Source of the DNA: Nostoc spongiaeforme FACHB-130
Lineage (GTDB): Bacteria; Cyanobacteriota; Cyanobacteriia; Cyanobacteriales; Nostocaceae
Reading direction: 5' to 3'
Assembly (NCBI RefSeq): GCF_014698475.1
Contig: NZ_JACJTB010000008.1
Coordinates: 92,570 to 156,569, forward strand
Length of the DNA: 64,000 nt
The notes beneath the pieces are model-generated. The model was not told the origin of the DNA. It made no database searches and saw only the letters and a program-made list of their open reading frames with translations. Positions 25,729-35,476 of the stretch are shown here, piece after piece (within the stretch, counting starts at the first letter, position 1; the number at the start of each line of letters is the position of its first letter). The position numbers were made by a program, and so were the translations under genes.

Positions 25729-25997
25729 GTGATTGTTAAACCTACACAAAATGGTTGGGAAGTAATTTATCATCGCGCTCATGCTTTACTTGCAGCACAG
25801 TAGCGGCGGAAAAATTCACCACCAAGGTGATATGAAACATTAGCTGCAATTTCTCATCATGATGATTTAGTGTCTAACCTTGGCCATTTGAAGACGAAAA
25901 ATTCACTGTCAATATCGAAGCTTGTGAATTATCCCAAGTCAAATTTGCTACTCCCTCGGAACTGATTCAAGCTCTCCAACAAGCTCCCAAGTACTAG
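25729..25997 (+). pseudogene. Decayed DUF3891-family gene
   Basis: Starting at GTG 25729 the sequence reads VIVKPTQNGWEVIYHRAHAL then LAAQ and a stop. It resumes as KNSPP, YETLAAISHHDDL, jumps, and ends WPFEDEKFTVNIEACELSQV then KFATPSELIQALQQAPKY and stop at 25997. Both ends match the DUF3891 start and finish as I recall them. The middle (well over 100 residues in the intact family) is deleted and there are in-frame stops. The frame start has an AGGGAG ribosome-binding site, showing it was once a working gene. Confidence 0.7.
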
Positions 25998-26041
25998 AGT
26001 GGACTTTTGTAGCTAGTTAAAATCATCAAAAAATACAAATG

Positions 26042-26114
26042 AAAAAGCGTCCGGGAGTGTTGCCGTGTTTCCACCCCAGACGCTCTTTCTTTTCAACTTG
26101 CTCCTCACACACAA
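26042..26114 (-). ncRNA. 70-nt covarying element, copy 1
   Basis: Read on the - strand it is GTGTGAGGAGCAAGTTGAAA, then a hairpin GCGTCTGGGG...CCCGGACGC (one mismatch), then TTTTTC. It is the most degraded of three copies. The conserved loop is GGTGGAAACACGG. See the copies at 26206 and 31930 for compensatory changes. Confidence 0.45.
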
Positions 26115-26205
26115 ATATAAAATAGCATTTGTTTTTTGAATTAGTAAATCTGTTGTGTGACAGTTTTACGCATTGCACAAAGTATGCTAATATATACAAC
26201 CCAAA

Positions 26206-26280
26206 TAAAAAGCGCCTGATGGTGTTACCGTGTTTCCACCCCAGGCGCTTTTTATTTTCAACTTGCTCCTCACACACAAC
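26206..26280 (-). ncRNA. 70-nt covarying element, copy 2
   Basis: On the - strand: GTGTGAGGAGCAAGTTGAAA, an A-rich linker, the stem AGCGCCTG/CAGGCGCT and TTTTTATT. Relative to copy 3 the stem has a U-A to C-G swap on both sides, that is, covariation. It ends like an intrinsic terminator. A short peptide (CEEQVE...RLGWKHGN) is also open through it. Confidence 0.5.
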
Positions 26281-26873
26281 TAGAAGTTATCACTTGTTTT
26301 TGGAAATGACAAGTATATTATGTAACACTTTATTAAGTCTTTAAATCACCGACCTTCGGTCGAGGGAACAGGTGAAGAAGCACCTTGTGCAGGGAGCAGG
26401 GAGCAGGGGAGAAAAACCACATCACTTGCGGGTGGGGCTTCAACCAAGGGAGACTCATGAGCAAGGGAGCTTTCACCCACAAGGGGTGAGGTTTTTACCT
26501 TTCCCCCTGCCTCTTATAAATCAATCACAAAAGCTGTTTTTTATTTGTTTCCTCAACCTCAAGCGGGTTTGAAGCTCCGATCAGCCGATTGTGTTGGGCG
26601 AGGCTTAAATCCCTGTCCAAAGCCTTTACTGTTCTCGGTGGGTGAACGAAATTTTGTGTGGGATTTCTAGCTAAGTATCCAAAAAATTACCCTCCATACT
26701 CCCCACACTCCCCACACCTTTTTTCTCTCACCCGTTCTCGGTTAGCCGTGATTTATGCAATTGATACACATACAACCTAAATATTTAGATAAGATATAAC
26801 TCAGGATGGTTGCCGAAGCAGAATAAAAATTTTAAGTCTTAGACACAGGTGACTGCCAAGGATTAATCGCAGT

Positions 26874-29800
26874 ATGTCAAAAATCCAGTGCTTCTTTTTG
26901 CAGCGTTACTTTGTTTCTGTGTTCTCGGTGTTAATGGCGCTGCTACTAGGCTTAACGCTGGATAACTTGTTAAAGCTGGAAGTCTCGCCAATTTTTTTTG
27001 TCGCTGTAGTCTTTAGTAGTTGGTATGGGGGATTAGTTTCTGGCTTATGGGCTACTGTGTTGGCGGTTGTAGTCAATAACTACTTTTTCATTTCGCCCAT
27101 CTATTCTCTACTACCCAAAACTAGGGCTGATGTATTACAGCTAATTGTGTTTGGGTTTACAGCACTATTTATTAGTTCTTTAAATTCAGAGTTATATATT
27201 GCCAAGCAGAAATCTGAGTCTAAATTGGCAAAATTGAAGGTGAACTATCGCCGTCTCTTGGAAACAGCTTATGAAGGTATATGGATATTTGACCAAGATG
27301 GACAGACAGAATCTGTCAATTCCCGACTAGCTGCAATGCTTGGTTATAGTGTAGAGCAGATGAGCGATCGCTCAATTTTCGATTTTTTAGAACATGATGC
27401 TCAAAGCGAAATTCGGCAATGGCTAGAACAAAATCAGCAACAGCACCAGGAAACAAAACGACAATTTGAATTTTGCTTACGCCGCCAAGACGCATCGGAA
27501 CTTTGGGTAATAGCTTCTCTTAGCTCAATTTTAGATGAGCAAGACAAATTCTCTGGTATGGTTGCAATGCTAACTGATATTACCGAGCGCAAGCATTCCG
27601 AAGCGATTTTAGCGCAAGAACAAGCCAAGCGCGATCGCGAAGGACAACTCCTACGTGCCATGCTCGATATTTTGCCTGTAGGAGTGGTAATTTCTGATGC
27701 TCAAGGCAAGTTTATCGAAGTTAATCCAGCTATCAAAATGATTTGGGGAGAAAATGCCCCTTTTTTGGACAACCCCAGTCAATATCATGAATATAAAGGA
27801 TGGTGGGCAGATACAGGTATACCAATTGCCGCCCACGAATGGACACTAGCTAGAGTTTTAGCTAACGGTGAGACAGTCATTGGTGAAGAGATTGATATTG
27901 AAAGTTTTGATGGACAACGCAAAACCATCCTTAATTCTGTTATACCTATCCGCGATGAAACTGGAGCAATTATTCATGCTGTCGCCGTGAATGTAGATAT
28001 TACCGAACGCAAGCATTCCGAAGCCAAATTGCGCCAAAGTGAAGCACTTGCCAAAGCCAGGGCTGAAGAACTTGAAACCATCATGGAAACTGTACCGGCC
28101 GCAGTTTGGATTGCTCAAGATCCCCAATGTCATCAAATGACGGTCAACCGTAGTGCTTATAAATTAATGCGCCTACAACCAGGCTCAATTATGACAGCAA
28201 CTCCGGCGAGTGGAGAATATCCTTTTCCCTTTAAAATTCAAAAAAATGGTCAAGATGTCCCCCTCCATGAATTACCAATGCAGCAAGCTGGTTTAACTGG
28301 TCAGGAGACGGAAGGAGAATTTGAATTTGTTTTTAGTGAAGATGATGTGCAATTTATTTACGGCAAAGCTGCGCCTTTGCGCGATCATACTGGTACAATC
28401 AGGGGGGTCATTGGAGCTTTTATAGATATAACCGGGCGCAAACAAACTGAAGAAGCATTACGGCAAAAGCAAGAATGGTTAGATTTAGCCCAATCTGTTG
28501 GTAGAATTGGCAGCTTTGAGTGGCATATTCCCAGTAACGTTAATATTTGGTCAAAAGAATTAGAAGCCATTTACGGTTTACAACCCGGTGAGTTTGGTGG
28601 AACTTACGAAGACTGGAAAAAATGGGTTCATCCGGATGATTTAGACCAAGCACACGCATATATACTCAATGCCTTAAAAACAGGCGAATTCTTCACAGAC
28701 TTTCGCGTGATTTGGCAGGATGGCAGCATCCATTGGCTTCATGCCAGAGCTAAAGTTTACTACGATCGCGAAGGTAAAGCTTTACGGATGGTGGGAGTTA
28801 ATGTTGATATTAGCGATCGCAAGCAAACAGAAGAAGCTCTCCAGCAAAGTGAGTCACGATTGCGGCAGCTATTACAATCAAGTATCATCGGCATTATTGA
28901 AGCCGAACCAGACAAAATTACCTTTGCTAACGATGCCTTTTTACAAATGCTTGGTTATACCCAAGAAGATGTCTTAGCTGGGAAACTGCGTTGGCAAAAT
29001 ATGACACCGCCAGTATATAGAGAACTTGATCAAGCCAAGGTAGAAGAAGTATTTGTTTCTGGTGTTTGTACTCCATTTGAGAAAGAATATATCCGTAAGG
29101 ATGGCTCCCGTGTGCCGATTTTATTAGGTGCGACTTTATTGACGCGCAACCCCTTTCGATGGGTTTGTTTTGTGCTTGACCTCAGTAAACGTAAACAAAC
29201 CGAAGCAGCCTTGCAACAAAGCGAATTGATGTTTCGCACATTGGCTGACACAATGGCGCAAATGTTTTGGATTACCCGACCAGATGGCTACCATGAGTAT
29301 TTTAATCAACGTTGGTATGACTACACAGGCACAACGTTAGAACAAACTCAAGGTGAAGGCTGGTTAAATATTTTACATCCTGATGATGTGCAATTTACTA
29401 TCGATTGCTGGCTAGATTGCTTGCAGACAGGGAAAAAGTATGAGATTGAATATCGTATGCGTCGCGCTGCGGATGGCGAATATCGCTGGCATTTAGGATT
29501 AGCATTTCCCTTAAGAAATCAAGACGGGCAGATTATCAAATGGTTTGGTTCATGTACTGATATTCATGAACAAAAAATGATGGTGGAAGAACGAGCGCAA
29601 GCATTAGAACGAGAACGTGCAGCCCGGATAGAACTTGAAAAAGCCAACCGGATGAAAGATGACTTTTTAGCAATAGTTTCTCACGAATTGCGATCGCCAC
29701 TGAATCCGATTCTTGGTTGGGCAAAACTGCTCAAAAGTCGCAGATTAGATGCAGCCAAGACAACCCAAGCCTTAGATACTATCGAGCGTAATGCTAAATT

Positions 29801-30755
29801 ACAAGCAAGATTAATTGATGATTTACTTGATGTTTCACGGATTTTGCGCGGTAAGCTGAGTTTGAATCTCTGTACAGTTGACTTAGTAAGCTGCTTAGAA
29901 GCTGCAACAGATACTGTGCGTTTAGCCGCCGAAAGCAAATCAATTCAGCTACAAACAGATTTTGCCGTCAATGCGGTAAAAATAGCAGGTGATCCCAACC
30001 GCCTACAACAAATTATTTGGAACCTACTCACCAATGCAGTGAAGTTTACACCAGAAGGCGGCAGAGTGGAAGTCCGACTAGAAATAGTTGGTAATTCTGC
30101 CCAAATTCAAGTTACAGATACAGGTAAAGGTATTAGTGCAGAGTTTCTCCCATTTGTGTTTGACCGCTTCCGCCAAGCCGATGAGGTCACAACGCGGAAA
30201 TTTGGTGGACTAGGATTAGGATTAGCCATTGTGCGCCATCTTGTCGAACTCCACGATGGTACTGTGCAAGTCACAAGTCCCGGAGAAAACTTAGGCGCAA
30301 CTTTTATCGTGCAGTTACCATTAATTGTGGCTGCGGCTGAAACATTGCCCAACTATCCTTTAATTGAAAATGTCCCAAATCTTCAAGGTGTGCAGATAGT
30401 CATCGTAGATGATGATGTTGATACTTTGAACTTACTAACTTTTATTTTGGAACAGTATGGTGCGACAATCCAAGCGGTAAACTCAGCCCCAGATGCAATA
30501 CAAGCGATCGCTCAAACCCAACCAGATTTACTGTTGAGTGATATTGGTATGCCCACAATCGACGGCTATATGCTGATTGAACAGGTAAGAAAGACTACTC
30601 CAGCCAGTATATTACCTGCGATCGCTTTAACTGCTTTTGCTGGCGAAGCAAACGCCCAAAAAATTATCTCCGCAGGCTTTCAGCGACATCTCACCAAACC
30701 CATCGAACCAGCAGAATTAGCAGCAGTCATAGCCAGCTTGATTTATAGCAGGTGA
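26874..30755 (+). CDS. Membrane-anchored multi-PAS hybrid histidine kinase
   Basis: 1293 residues. The N-terminus carries a KdpD-like DUF4118 membrane unit (about 10-105, four helices). Six PAS/PAC modules follow (about 125-245, 258-380, 393-520, 530-650, 658-775 and 780-905), then a HisKA domain with His937 in SHELRSPL, an HATPase_c domain (about 1040-1155) and a C-terminal receiver with phospho-acceptor Asp1223 in LLLSDIGMP. It should autophosphorylate and relay to its own receiver; no HPt or output regulator gene is adjacent. The signal is unknown; PAS domains may bind heme, flavin or small ligands. It stands alone, with no same-strand neighbour. Confidence 0.9.
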   Translation: MSKIQCFFLQRYFVSVFSVLMALLLGLTLDNLLKLEVSPIFFVAVVFSSWYGGLVSGLWATVLAVVVNNYFFISPIYSLLPKTRADVLQLIVFGFTALFISSLNSELYIAKQKSESKLAKLKVNYRRLLETAYEGIWIFDQDGQTESVNSRLAAMLGYSVEQMSDRSIFDFLEHDAQSEIRQWLEQNQQQHQETKRQFEFCLRRQDASELWVIASLSSILDEQDKFSGMVAMLTDITERKHSEAILAQEQAKRDREGQLLRAMLDILPVGVVISDAQGKFIEVNPAIKMIWGENAPFLDNPSQYHEYKGWWADTGIPIAAHEWTLARVLANGETVIGEEIDIESFDGQRKTILNSVIPIRDETGAIIHAVAVNVDITERKHSEAKLRQSEALAKARAEELETIMETVPAAVWIAQDPQCHQMTVNRSAYKLMRLQPGSIMTATPASGEYPFPFKIQKNGQDVPLHELPMQQAGLTGQETEGEFEFVFSEDDVQFIYGKAAPLRDHTGTIRGVIGAFIDITGRKQTEEALRQKQEWLDLAQSVGRIGSFEWHIPSNVNIWSKELEAIYGLQPGEFGGTYEDWKKWVHPDDLDQAHAYILNALKTGEFFTDFRVIWQDGSIHWLHARAKVYYDREGKALRMVGVNVDISDRKQTEEALQQSESRLRQLLQSSIIGIIEAEPDKITFANDAFLQMLGYTQEDVLAGKLRWQNMTPPVYRELDQAKVEEVFVSGVCTPFEKEYIRKDGSRVPILLGATLLTRNPFRWVCFVLDLSKRKQTEAALQQSELMFRTLADTMAQMFWITRPDGYHEYFNQRWYDYTGTTLEQTQGEGWLNILHPDDVQFTIDCWLDCLQTGKKYEIEYRMRRAADGEYRWHLGLAFPLRNQDGQIIKWFGSCTDIHEQKMMVEERAQALERERAARIELEKANRMKDDFLAIVSHELRSPLNPILGWAKLLKSRRLDAAKTTQALDTIERNAKLQARLIDDLLDVSRILRGKLSLNLCTVDLVSCLEAATDTVRLAAESKSIQLQTDFAVNAVKIAGDPNRLQQIIWNLLTNAVKFTPEGGRVEVRLEIVGNSAQIQVTDTGKGISAEFLPFVFDRFRQADEVTTRKFGGLGLGLAIVRHLVELHDGTVQVTSPGENLGATFIVQLPLIVAAAETLPNYPLIENVPNLQGVQIVIVDDDVDTLNLLTFILEQYGATIQAVNSAPDAIQAIAQTQPDLLLSDIGMPTIDGYMLIEQVRKTTPASILPAIALTAFAGEANAQKIISAGFQRHLTKPIEPAELAAVIASLIYSR

Positions 30756-30792
30756 TAGGTTGTAGGTTACAGGTTACAGAAATGTAGCGACT

Positions 30793-30822
30793 GTTGGGTG
30801 GAGCGATAGCGCAACCCAACAT
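30793..30822. repeat. GTTGGGT palindromic repeat fragment
   Basis: GTTGGGT...GCGATAGCG...ACCCAAC, a short relative of the 91-bp repeat at 3326, placed between convergent genes where it could act as a terminator hairpin. Confidence 0.65.
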
Positions 30823-30864
30823 TTGCCAGTTTTAATTTTAGCTTTGCTATACTCAGCACTTGAT

Positions 30865-31866
30865 TCAATCTTCGTTGAGCCAACGTAAAATACTAGCTTT
30901 ACTATCTACTAAACCTTTGTAAATAAGTGACTCTGCTGACATAGACTCAATTGCAGCACATAACTTATTCCGTAAAAGCGAATCTTGTTTCAGCAAAGCG
31001 CAATCTTTAAAATAAGTGCGAATAGTAAATAACGCTGCTTGATACTGTGGTAGTCCCCAAATAACTTGTCTTTCAATTCGCAAATAAAGCTGGGGATGCT
31101 GGGGATCAAAGTTTCTACCTTGCCACTGATTAACTAATACACCAGATGGTGGTTCAGGATGATGATTCAGGCACATATCGGTACTCAAACCCCAAGCAAA
31201 GCGCACCATTGGTTGACGGGTAATCATAGTATGAACGATCGCATCTGCACGGCGATTAATTTTTTCCATACCCGCCACGGGTTTATGTATAGTGGCAAAA
31301 TCTTGACCAATTTTTTCTTCGGCTGACCAATGGTTGGGATAACACAAATGAACTGCACTCAGCCAATTACCACCATCGTTACCACAGCAAATAACTGTAA
31401 AATCTTCTTGTACTTGGGCAGCTAAAGCATCAAGGCTAGAAGTGTAAGCTGGAACCTGTGAACTACCTTCAACTTTTTGTAACTGCCAGTCTGCATCTAA
31501 ATAAAGTATTTCTTGGGTGAGTTGACTAGAAAATCTCCAGCTATTGGTGGTTAATTGTTCATAGCTAAAGTATTGGGGATGTTCTTGGGTGAGGCGCTCA
31601 ATAATTAAACGAGCGATCGCACCTGCCACAGCCTTAGAATAATTGTAAGTCTGGTAATATTTACTCAACCGTTCTGCACGCGCTAACAGTTTAGCCTGAC
31701 GGTAATCAGCAAAATTCTCATCAATTTGAAATACTTGCTTATCAGCTTGGCCATTACCAAAACAGGAACCAAGCAGCGTCATCCCTGGCTTGACTTCATA
31801 GCGTCCATTCATCAGGGGGAAGTAGCAAGCCGGACTATTTACAGCTACGACTTTCTGCATTTCCAC
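30865..31866 (-). CDS. DUF3445 / heme-dependent N-demethylase alpha-like protein
   Basis: A 333-residue soluble protein of the DUF3445 family, recognised by the central HKPVAGMEKINRRADAIVHT segment, the early YQTYNYSKAV-type region and RIERQVIWGLP near the C-terminus. Characterised relatives form the heme subunit of an oxidative demethylase. Whether this cyanobacterial member does so is unknown, and no reductase or ferredoxin partner gene is adjacent. A 70-nt covarying element ends about 64 bp before its start, on the same strand. Confidence 0.72.
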   Translation of the reverse strand: MEMQKVVAVNSPACYFPLMNGRYEVKPGMTLLGSCFGNGQADKQVFQIDENFADYRQAKLLARAERLSKYYQTYNYSKAVAGAIARLIIERLTQEHPQYFSYEQLTTNSWRFSSQLTQEILYLDADWQLQKVEGSSQVPAYTSSLDALAAQVQEDFTVICCGNDGGNWLSAVHLCYPNHWSAEEKIGQDFATIHKPVAGMEKINRRADAIVHTMITRQPMVRFAWGLSTDMCLNHHPEPPSGVLVNQWQGRNFDPQHPQLYLRIERQVIWGLPQYQAALFTIRTYFKDCALLKQDSLLRNKLCAAIESMSAESLIYKGLVDSKASILRWLNED

Positions 31867-32177
31867 AAGCCACTTATTTCAAAAAGTGCTATTTCTTCTT
31901 GATGGTTACATAAAATCAGGGTAAATACTAAAAAGCGTCTGGGAGTGTTGCCGTGTTTCCACCCCAGACGCTCTTTAATTTCAACTTGCTCCTCACACAA
32001 CTAGAGAATAACACTACCGTTAAATAAGGGCAAGTGTTATGAGTGACACTTTTATAACTGCACTATCTGGATTGAGTTAGCACCCAAGATTTTTAGTTGT
32101 ATCTGGGTGTAACATTACACCCTTGCACCCTTAAACCCTTACACCCATTCTCAACAATATTTATGCGTCAGTCCCAA
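31867..32177. other. Gap between purH and the DUF3445 gene
   Basis: It holds covarying element copy 3 (31930-32000) and a C-rich dispersed repeat (32101-32172, TACACCCTTGCACCC type) that probably ends the purH transcript. No gene. Confidence 0.55.
31930..32000 (-). ncRNA. 70-nt covarying element, copy 3
   Basis: On the - strand: TTGTGTGAGGAGCAAGTTGA, a linker, then the perfect stem AGCGTCTGGG/CCCAGACGCT around GTGGAAACACGGCAAC and TTTTTAG. It lies between purH and the DUF3445 gene, so it could also be a terminator or leader element. Confidence 0.5.
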
Positions 32178-33698
32178 TTAATGTAAAAAGTGACGTACTC
32201 CTGTCAAAACCATTACTAAACCCAGTTCATTAGCGGCTTTGATGGAATCTTGGTCGCGTAAACTACCTCCTGGTTGGACAATGGCAGTAATGCCTGCGGC
32301 GGCGGCGGCTCTGATAGTATCATCAAAGGGGAAAAATCCGTCACTGGCGAGAGTTGCGCCTTTAGCTTTGTCACCGGCTTGTTCGAGGGCGATTTTAGCA
32401 GAACCAACGCGGTTCATTTGACCTGCACCAACACCAAGAGTAGTGCGATCGCTTGTGAGTACAATGGCATTAGATTTAACATGCTTGCAGACTTTCCATG
32501 CAAACAGCAATTCGCCTAACTGGTCGGCGGTGGGTTGCAGTTCCGTCACCACTTGCCATTTACTTGTATCAGCCACAATATCATCGGCAGCTTGCACTAA
32601 GAAACCGCCAGCAATTTGTTTAACTAAAGTTTTCGGGCCACTACTCAAATCGGCTAATGTCAAAACTCGCACATTGGTTTTTTTGGAGAGAATTTTTTGT
32701 GCTTCTGCGTCACAGTCAGGCGCAACCACACATTCTAAAAATGTTTTAGTTAATTCGCTGGCTGTCGCTGCATCAATGGGACGGTTTAAAGCCACAATTC
32801 CCCCAAAGGCGGAAGTCGAATCAGCATTAAAAGCTTTTTGGTAAGCTTCAACAATGGTATCGCCCAACGCCGTACCACAGGGATTGGTATGTTTAATAAT
32901 GGTTGCGGCTGGTGTGTCGGTAAACTCAGCAATAATCCGCCGCGCTGCTTCTAAGTCAACTAAGTTATTGTAGCTGAGTTCTTTACCTTGCAATTTCTTT
33001 GCTGCTGCCCATCCTGTAGGCGTAGTACCAGCTTGATACCAAGCCGCACTTTGATGGGGGTTCTCGCCGTAACGCAGAGATTGTAATTCTGTACCGCTAA
33101 GAGTGTGCTGTGGTGTACCTGCAAGATAAGATGCGATCGCCTGATCATAACTCGCCGTATGTAAAAATCCTTTTAAGGCTGCTTTTTGGCGAAATTCTAA
33201 GGAAGCTTCCCCGTTATTTTGCCGTAACTCTTGCAGATATTCATCATACTGCGCCGGATCACATAATACCGTCAAATGAGCAAAATTCTTGGATGAAGCC
33301 CGCAACATCGCCGGGCCGCCAATATCAATTTGTTCTACAGCTTCGGCTAATGTCACTCCTGGTTTAGCAATAGTCTCCTCGAAGGGATAAAGATTTACCA
33401 CCACCAAATCAATTGGGCGAATTTGGTTATTTTCTAAATCTGTAATATCTTGGGGTTCATCCCGCCTTGCCAAAATTCCGCCATGAATGCGCGGGTGTAG
33501 CGTTTTTACCCGTCCACCCAAAATTTCCGGCGAACCAGTGTAATCAGAAACCTTAGTTACTGGTATTCCCGCATCCTTGAGGGCTTTAGCTGTTCCCCCA
33601 CTGCTGATAATATCAAATGCAAATTCTTCTACCAAGCTACGGGCTAGGTCAATTAAACCAGTTTTGTTAGATACACTCAGCAGTGCTAGACGCGCCAT
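32178..33698 (-). CDS. purH: Bifunctional AICAR transformylase / IMP cyclohydrolase
   Basis: 506 residues of normal length. The MGS-like IMP cyclohydrolase domain is N-terminal (about 1-190: ALLSVSNKTGLIDLA, then SSGGTAKAL, GRVKTLHPRIHGGIL). The AICARFT domain follows, with LRYGENPHQ, IIKHTNPCGTALG (catalytic Lys-His pair), SAFGGIVALN and the C-terminal SDGFFPFDDTI. It carries out the last two steps of IMP synthesis in the cytosol. No other purine gene is adjacent. Complete and unremarkable. Confidence 0.97.
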   Translation of the reverse strand: MARLALLSVSNKTGLIDLARSLVEEFAFDIISSGGTAKALKDAGIPVTKVSDYTGSPEILGGRVKTLHPRIHGGILARRDEPQDITDLENNQIRPIDLVVVNLYPFEETIAKPGVTLAEAVEQIDIGGPAMLRASSKNFAHLTVLCDPAQYDEYLQELRQNNGEASLEFRQKAALKGFLHTASYDQAIASYLAGTPQHTLSGTELQSLRYGENPHQSAAWYQAGTTPTGWAAAKKLQGKELSYNNLVDLEAARRIIAEFTDTPAATIIKHTNPCGTALGDTIVEAYQKAFNADSTSAFGGIVALNRPIDAATASELTKTFLECVVAPDCDAEAQKILSKKTNVRVLTLADLSSGPKTLVKQIAGGFLVQAADDIVADTSKWQVVTELQPTADQLGELLFAWKVCKHVKSNAIVLTSDRTTLGVGAGQMNRVGSAKIALEQAGDKAKGATLASDGFFPFDDTIRAAAAAGITAIVQPGGSLRDQDSIKAANELGLVMVLTGVRHFLH

Positions 33699-33924
33699 GT
33701 CTCAATTCCTCAGATGCGAAAGACTCCAATTTTTGCATAACCCTTGGTTCACTTCAATAGTACTGGCGCAGTGATACGAAAAATCGAGGGTTTTAAACTC
33801 GCACTTCGACAAGCTCAGTGACCACCTGCAACTACATAAATCCTATCGAAATGAGGAGGTCACAATCAAGTTTCATCAGTCATTCTAGAAATAAACCTAA
33901 AAACAACAGCAGAGGTAAAAGATT

Positions 33925-34287
33925 ATGACTATCTCTTTAAATCACACTATAGTTCCTACTCATGATAAACAAGCATCTACCCAGTTCTTTGCTGATATTT
34001 TTGGTTTAAAAGTAGAAGCTGCTGGTCATTTTGCGGCGGTGCGAGTTAATGACACACTAACACTCGATTTTGATGACAGAAACTCTTTTGAATCTCATCA
34101 TTATGCTTTTCATGTTAGTGATGAGGAATTTGACACTATCTTTGCTAGAGTCAAACAAGCTGGTTTGGAGTATACTAGTGACCCTATGCACCAAAACAAA
34201 GGCGAAATTAATCATCGCCAAGGTGGACGTGGTTTTTATTTCTATGATCCAAATGGACATAATCTAGAACTATTGACTCGTGACTGA
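33925..34287 (+). CDS. VOC-family (glyoxalase-like) protein
   Basis: 120 residues with the single-unit VOC fold: LNHTIVPTHDKQASTQFFAD at the start and GRGFYFYDPNGHNLELLT at the end. The terminal Glu and the early His are candidate metal ligands. GAGGT lies about 10 bases before the ATG. The substrate is unknown; resistance and lyase functions are both possible in this superfamily. Divergent from purH. Confidence 0.82.
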   Translation: MTISLNHTIVPTHDKQASTQFFADIFGLKVEAAGHFAAVRVNDTLTLDFDDRNSFESHHYAFHVSDEEFDTIFARVKQAGLEYTSDPMHQNKGEINHRQGGRGFYFYDPNGHNLELLTRD

Positions 34288-34363
34288 AGAAGGCAGAAGG
34301 AAAAAGGGATGAGGATTTTAAGCTAATTCATTTTCTTTAATAGTTTGGTTTATTTGCGCCTAT

Positions 34364-35290
34364 CTACTGAGCTTTTTTTCCTAAAGCGATCGCCATTGAA
34401 CCAGCGACTACCAACACTGCACCAATCATACCAGTGAGAGTGATATTTTCTGCGGGAATCAACCCAGGTGTGAATATTACTACTAACTCAACAGCAATTA
34501 AAGTCACAATTGGCGCTAAAGTCAACACAGCACTAACGCGGGATGCTTCCCAATGTTCTAATGATTCGGCAAACGCACCATAAGCAATTAAAGTATTGAA
34601 AGCACAAAAAATTAACATTCCCAACTGTAAATTATTTAATTTTAAAATAGTGTCTGGTTTAGCTAATGGTGTCAATAATAAAGCCGCACCGCCATAAATC
34701 ATCATCATGATATGGGGCGAAGATAATGATTGTAATAACTGCTTTTGTGCTAAAGCATAAATAGCCCAAACTGCTGCACCTAAAACTATCAAACCACTAC
34801 CAAAAATATATGTGCTGTGTGCGGTAATTAAATTCGTGATTTGGTCGCGGAAAAATATGATATAACCACAAATTAATACACCAACCCCAAGCCATTGGTT
34901 GAGTGTGTAACGTTCGTGAAAAATCACTAACCCACCAAAGCCTAATAACAAAGTTGCTAATTGAATTAATACTTCTGCGTTGGCTGGGGATGTCAACGCT
35001 AAACCCTGCATAAAAAAGAAGTAATTAGCCCCTAACATAATTGTAGCGATCGCCAACAACTTCCAACTAGCAGCAGATAATTGACGTAACTTCGGTAACT
35101 CACCACGCATTCCTAAATATGCACTTAGTAAAATAAACGACACTAAAAACCGAAACCAAATCACCGTATAGACATCAAGTGCTTGCAGGATCACCGCCAG
35201 CGCAATTGGTAAAATTCCCCATAGGAAAACAGTAAGTAGAGATAATGCCAGGCCTAAACGCCAGCGTCCAGAGTTTTGATGTAATGACAT
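34364..35290 (-). CDS. EamA/DMT-family transporter
   Basis: A 308-residue inner-membrane protein with ten predicted helices arranged as two EamA repeats (about 10-140 and 160-300). Features include PIALAVILQALDVYTVIWFR, the GANYFFFMQGL motif of repeat one and FAESLEHWEASRVSAVLTLA in repeat two. It probably exports a small metabolite or amino acid; specificity is not readable. No partner gene. Confidence 0.85.
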   Translation of the reverse strand: MSLHQNSGRWRLGLALSLLTVFLWGILPIALAVILQALDVYTVIWFRFLVSFILLSAYLGMRGELPKLRQLSAASWKLLAIATIMLGANYFFFMQGLALTSPANAEVLIQLATLLLGFGGLVIFHERYTLNQWLGVGVLICGYIIFFRDQITNLITAHSTYIFGSGLIVLGAAVWAIYALAQKQLLQSLSSPHIMMMIYGGAALLLTPLAKPDTILKLNNLQLGMLIFCAFNTLIAYGAFAESLEHWEASRVSAVLTLAPIVTLIAVELVVIFTPGLIPAENITLTGMIGAVLVVAGSMAIALGKKAQ

Positions 35291-35476
35291 GCAGTTATGG
35301 TATCAAATCTTCACCTGTTCATGCAGACTAAGTGCTGACATCCCAGCAGAAATATTTTTATACATCAGTGCAGTAAATACTATTCATTTTCTGTAATATT
35401 TTTAGCTTGGAAAAGTTCGTAAGCTAATCAGCACTGAAGTTGCATAATAATAAGATGAAGCCGTTTCAAAGCAGCG

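Larger units (their letters stand above)
25560..26873. other. Long intergenic region with a dead gene and repeats
   Basis: 1.3 kb. It holds the DUF3891 pseudogene (25729-25997), two copies of the 70-nt covarying element (26042-26114 and 26206-26280), a hairpin GACCTTCGGTC (about 26349-26360), AGCAGGG repeats (about 26388-26412) and a TCCCCACAC repeat (about 26697-26720). The final 120 bp form the probable promoter of the kinase gene. Open frames here are repeat-derived. Confidence 0.6.

Noticed and set aside
26026..26280. 83-codon - strand gene
   Set aside because: It is made of two copies of the repeated 70-nt element joined by AT-rich DNA; better described as the element itself.
26042..26280. 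CRISPR-like repeat pair
   Set aside because: Only two adjacent copies about 165 bp apart, diverged, with a third 5.7 kb away; spacing and unit length do not fit a CRISPR array.
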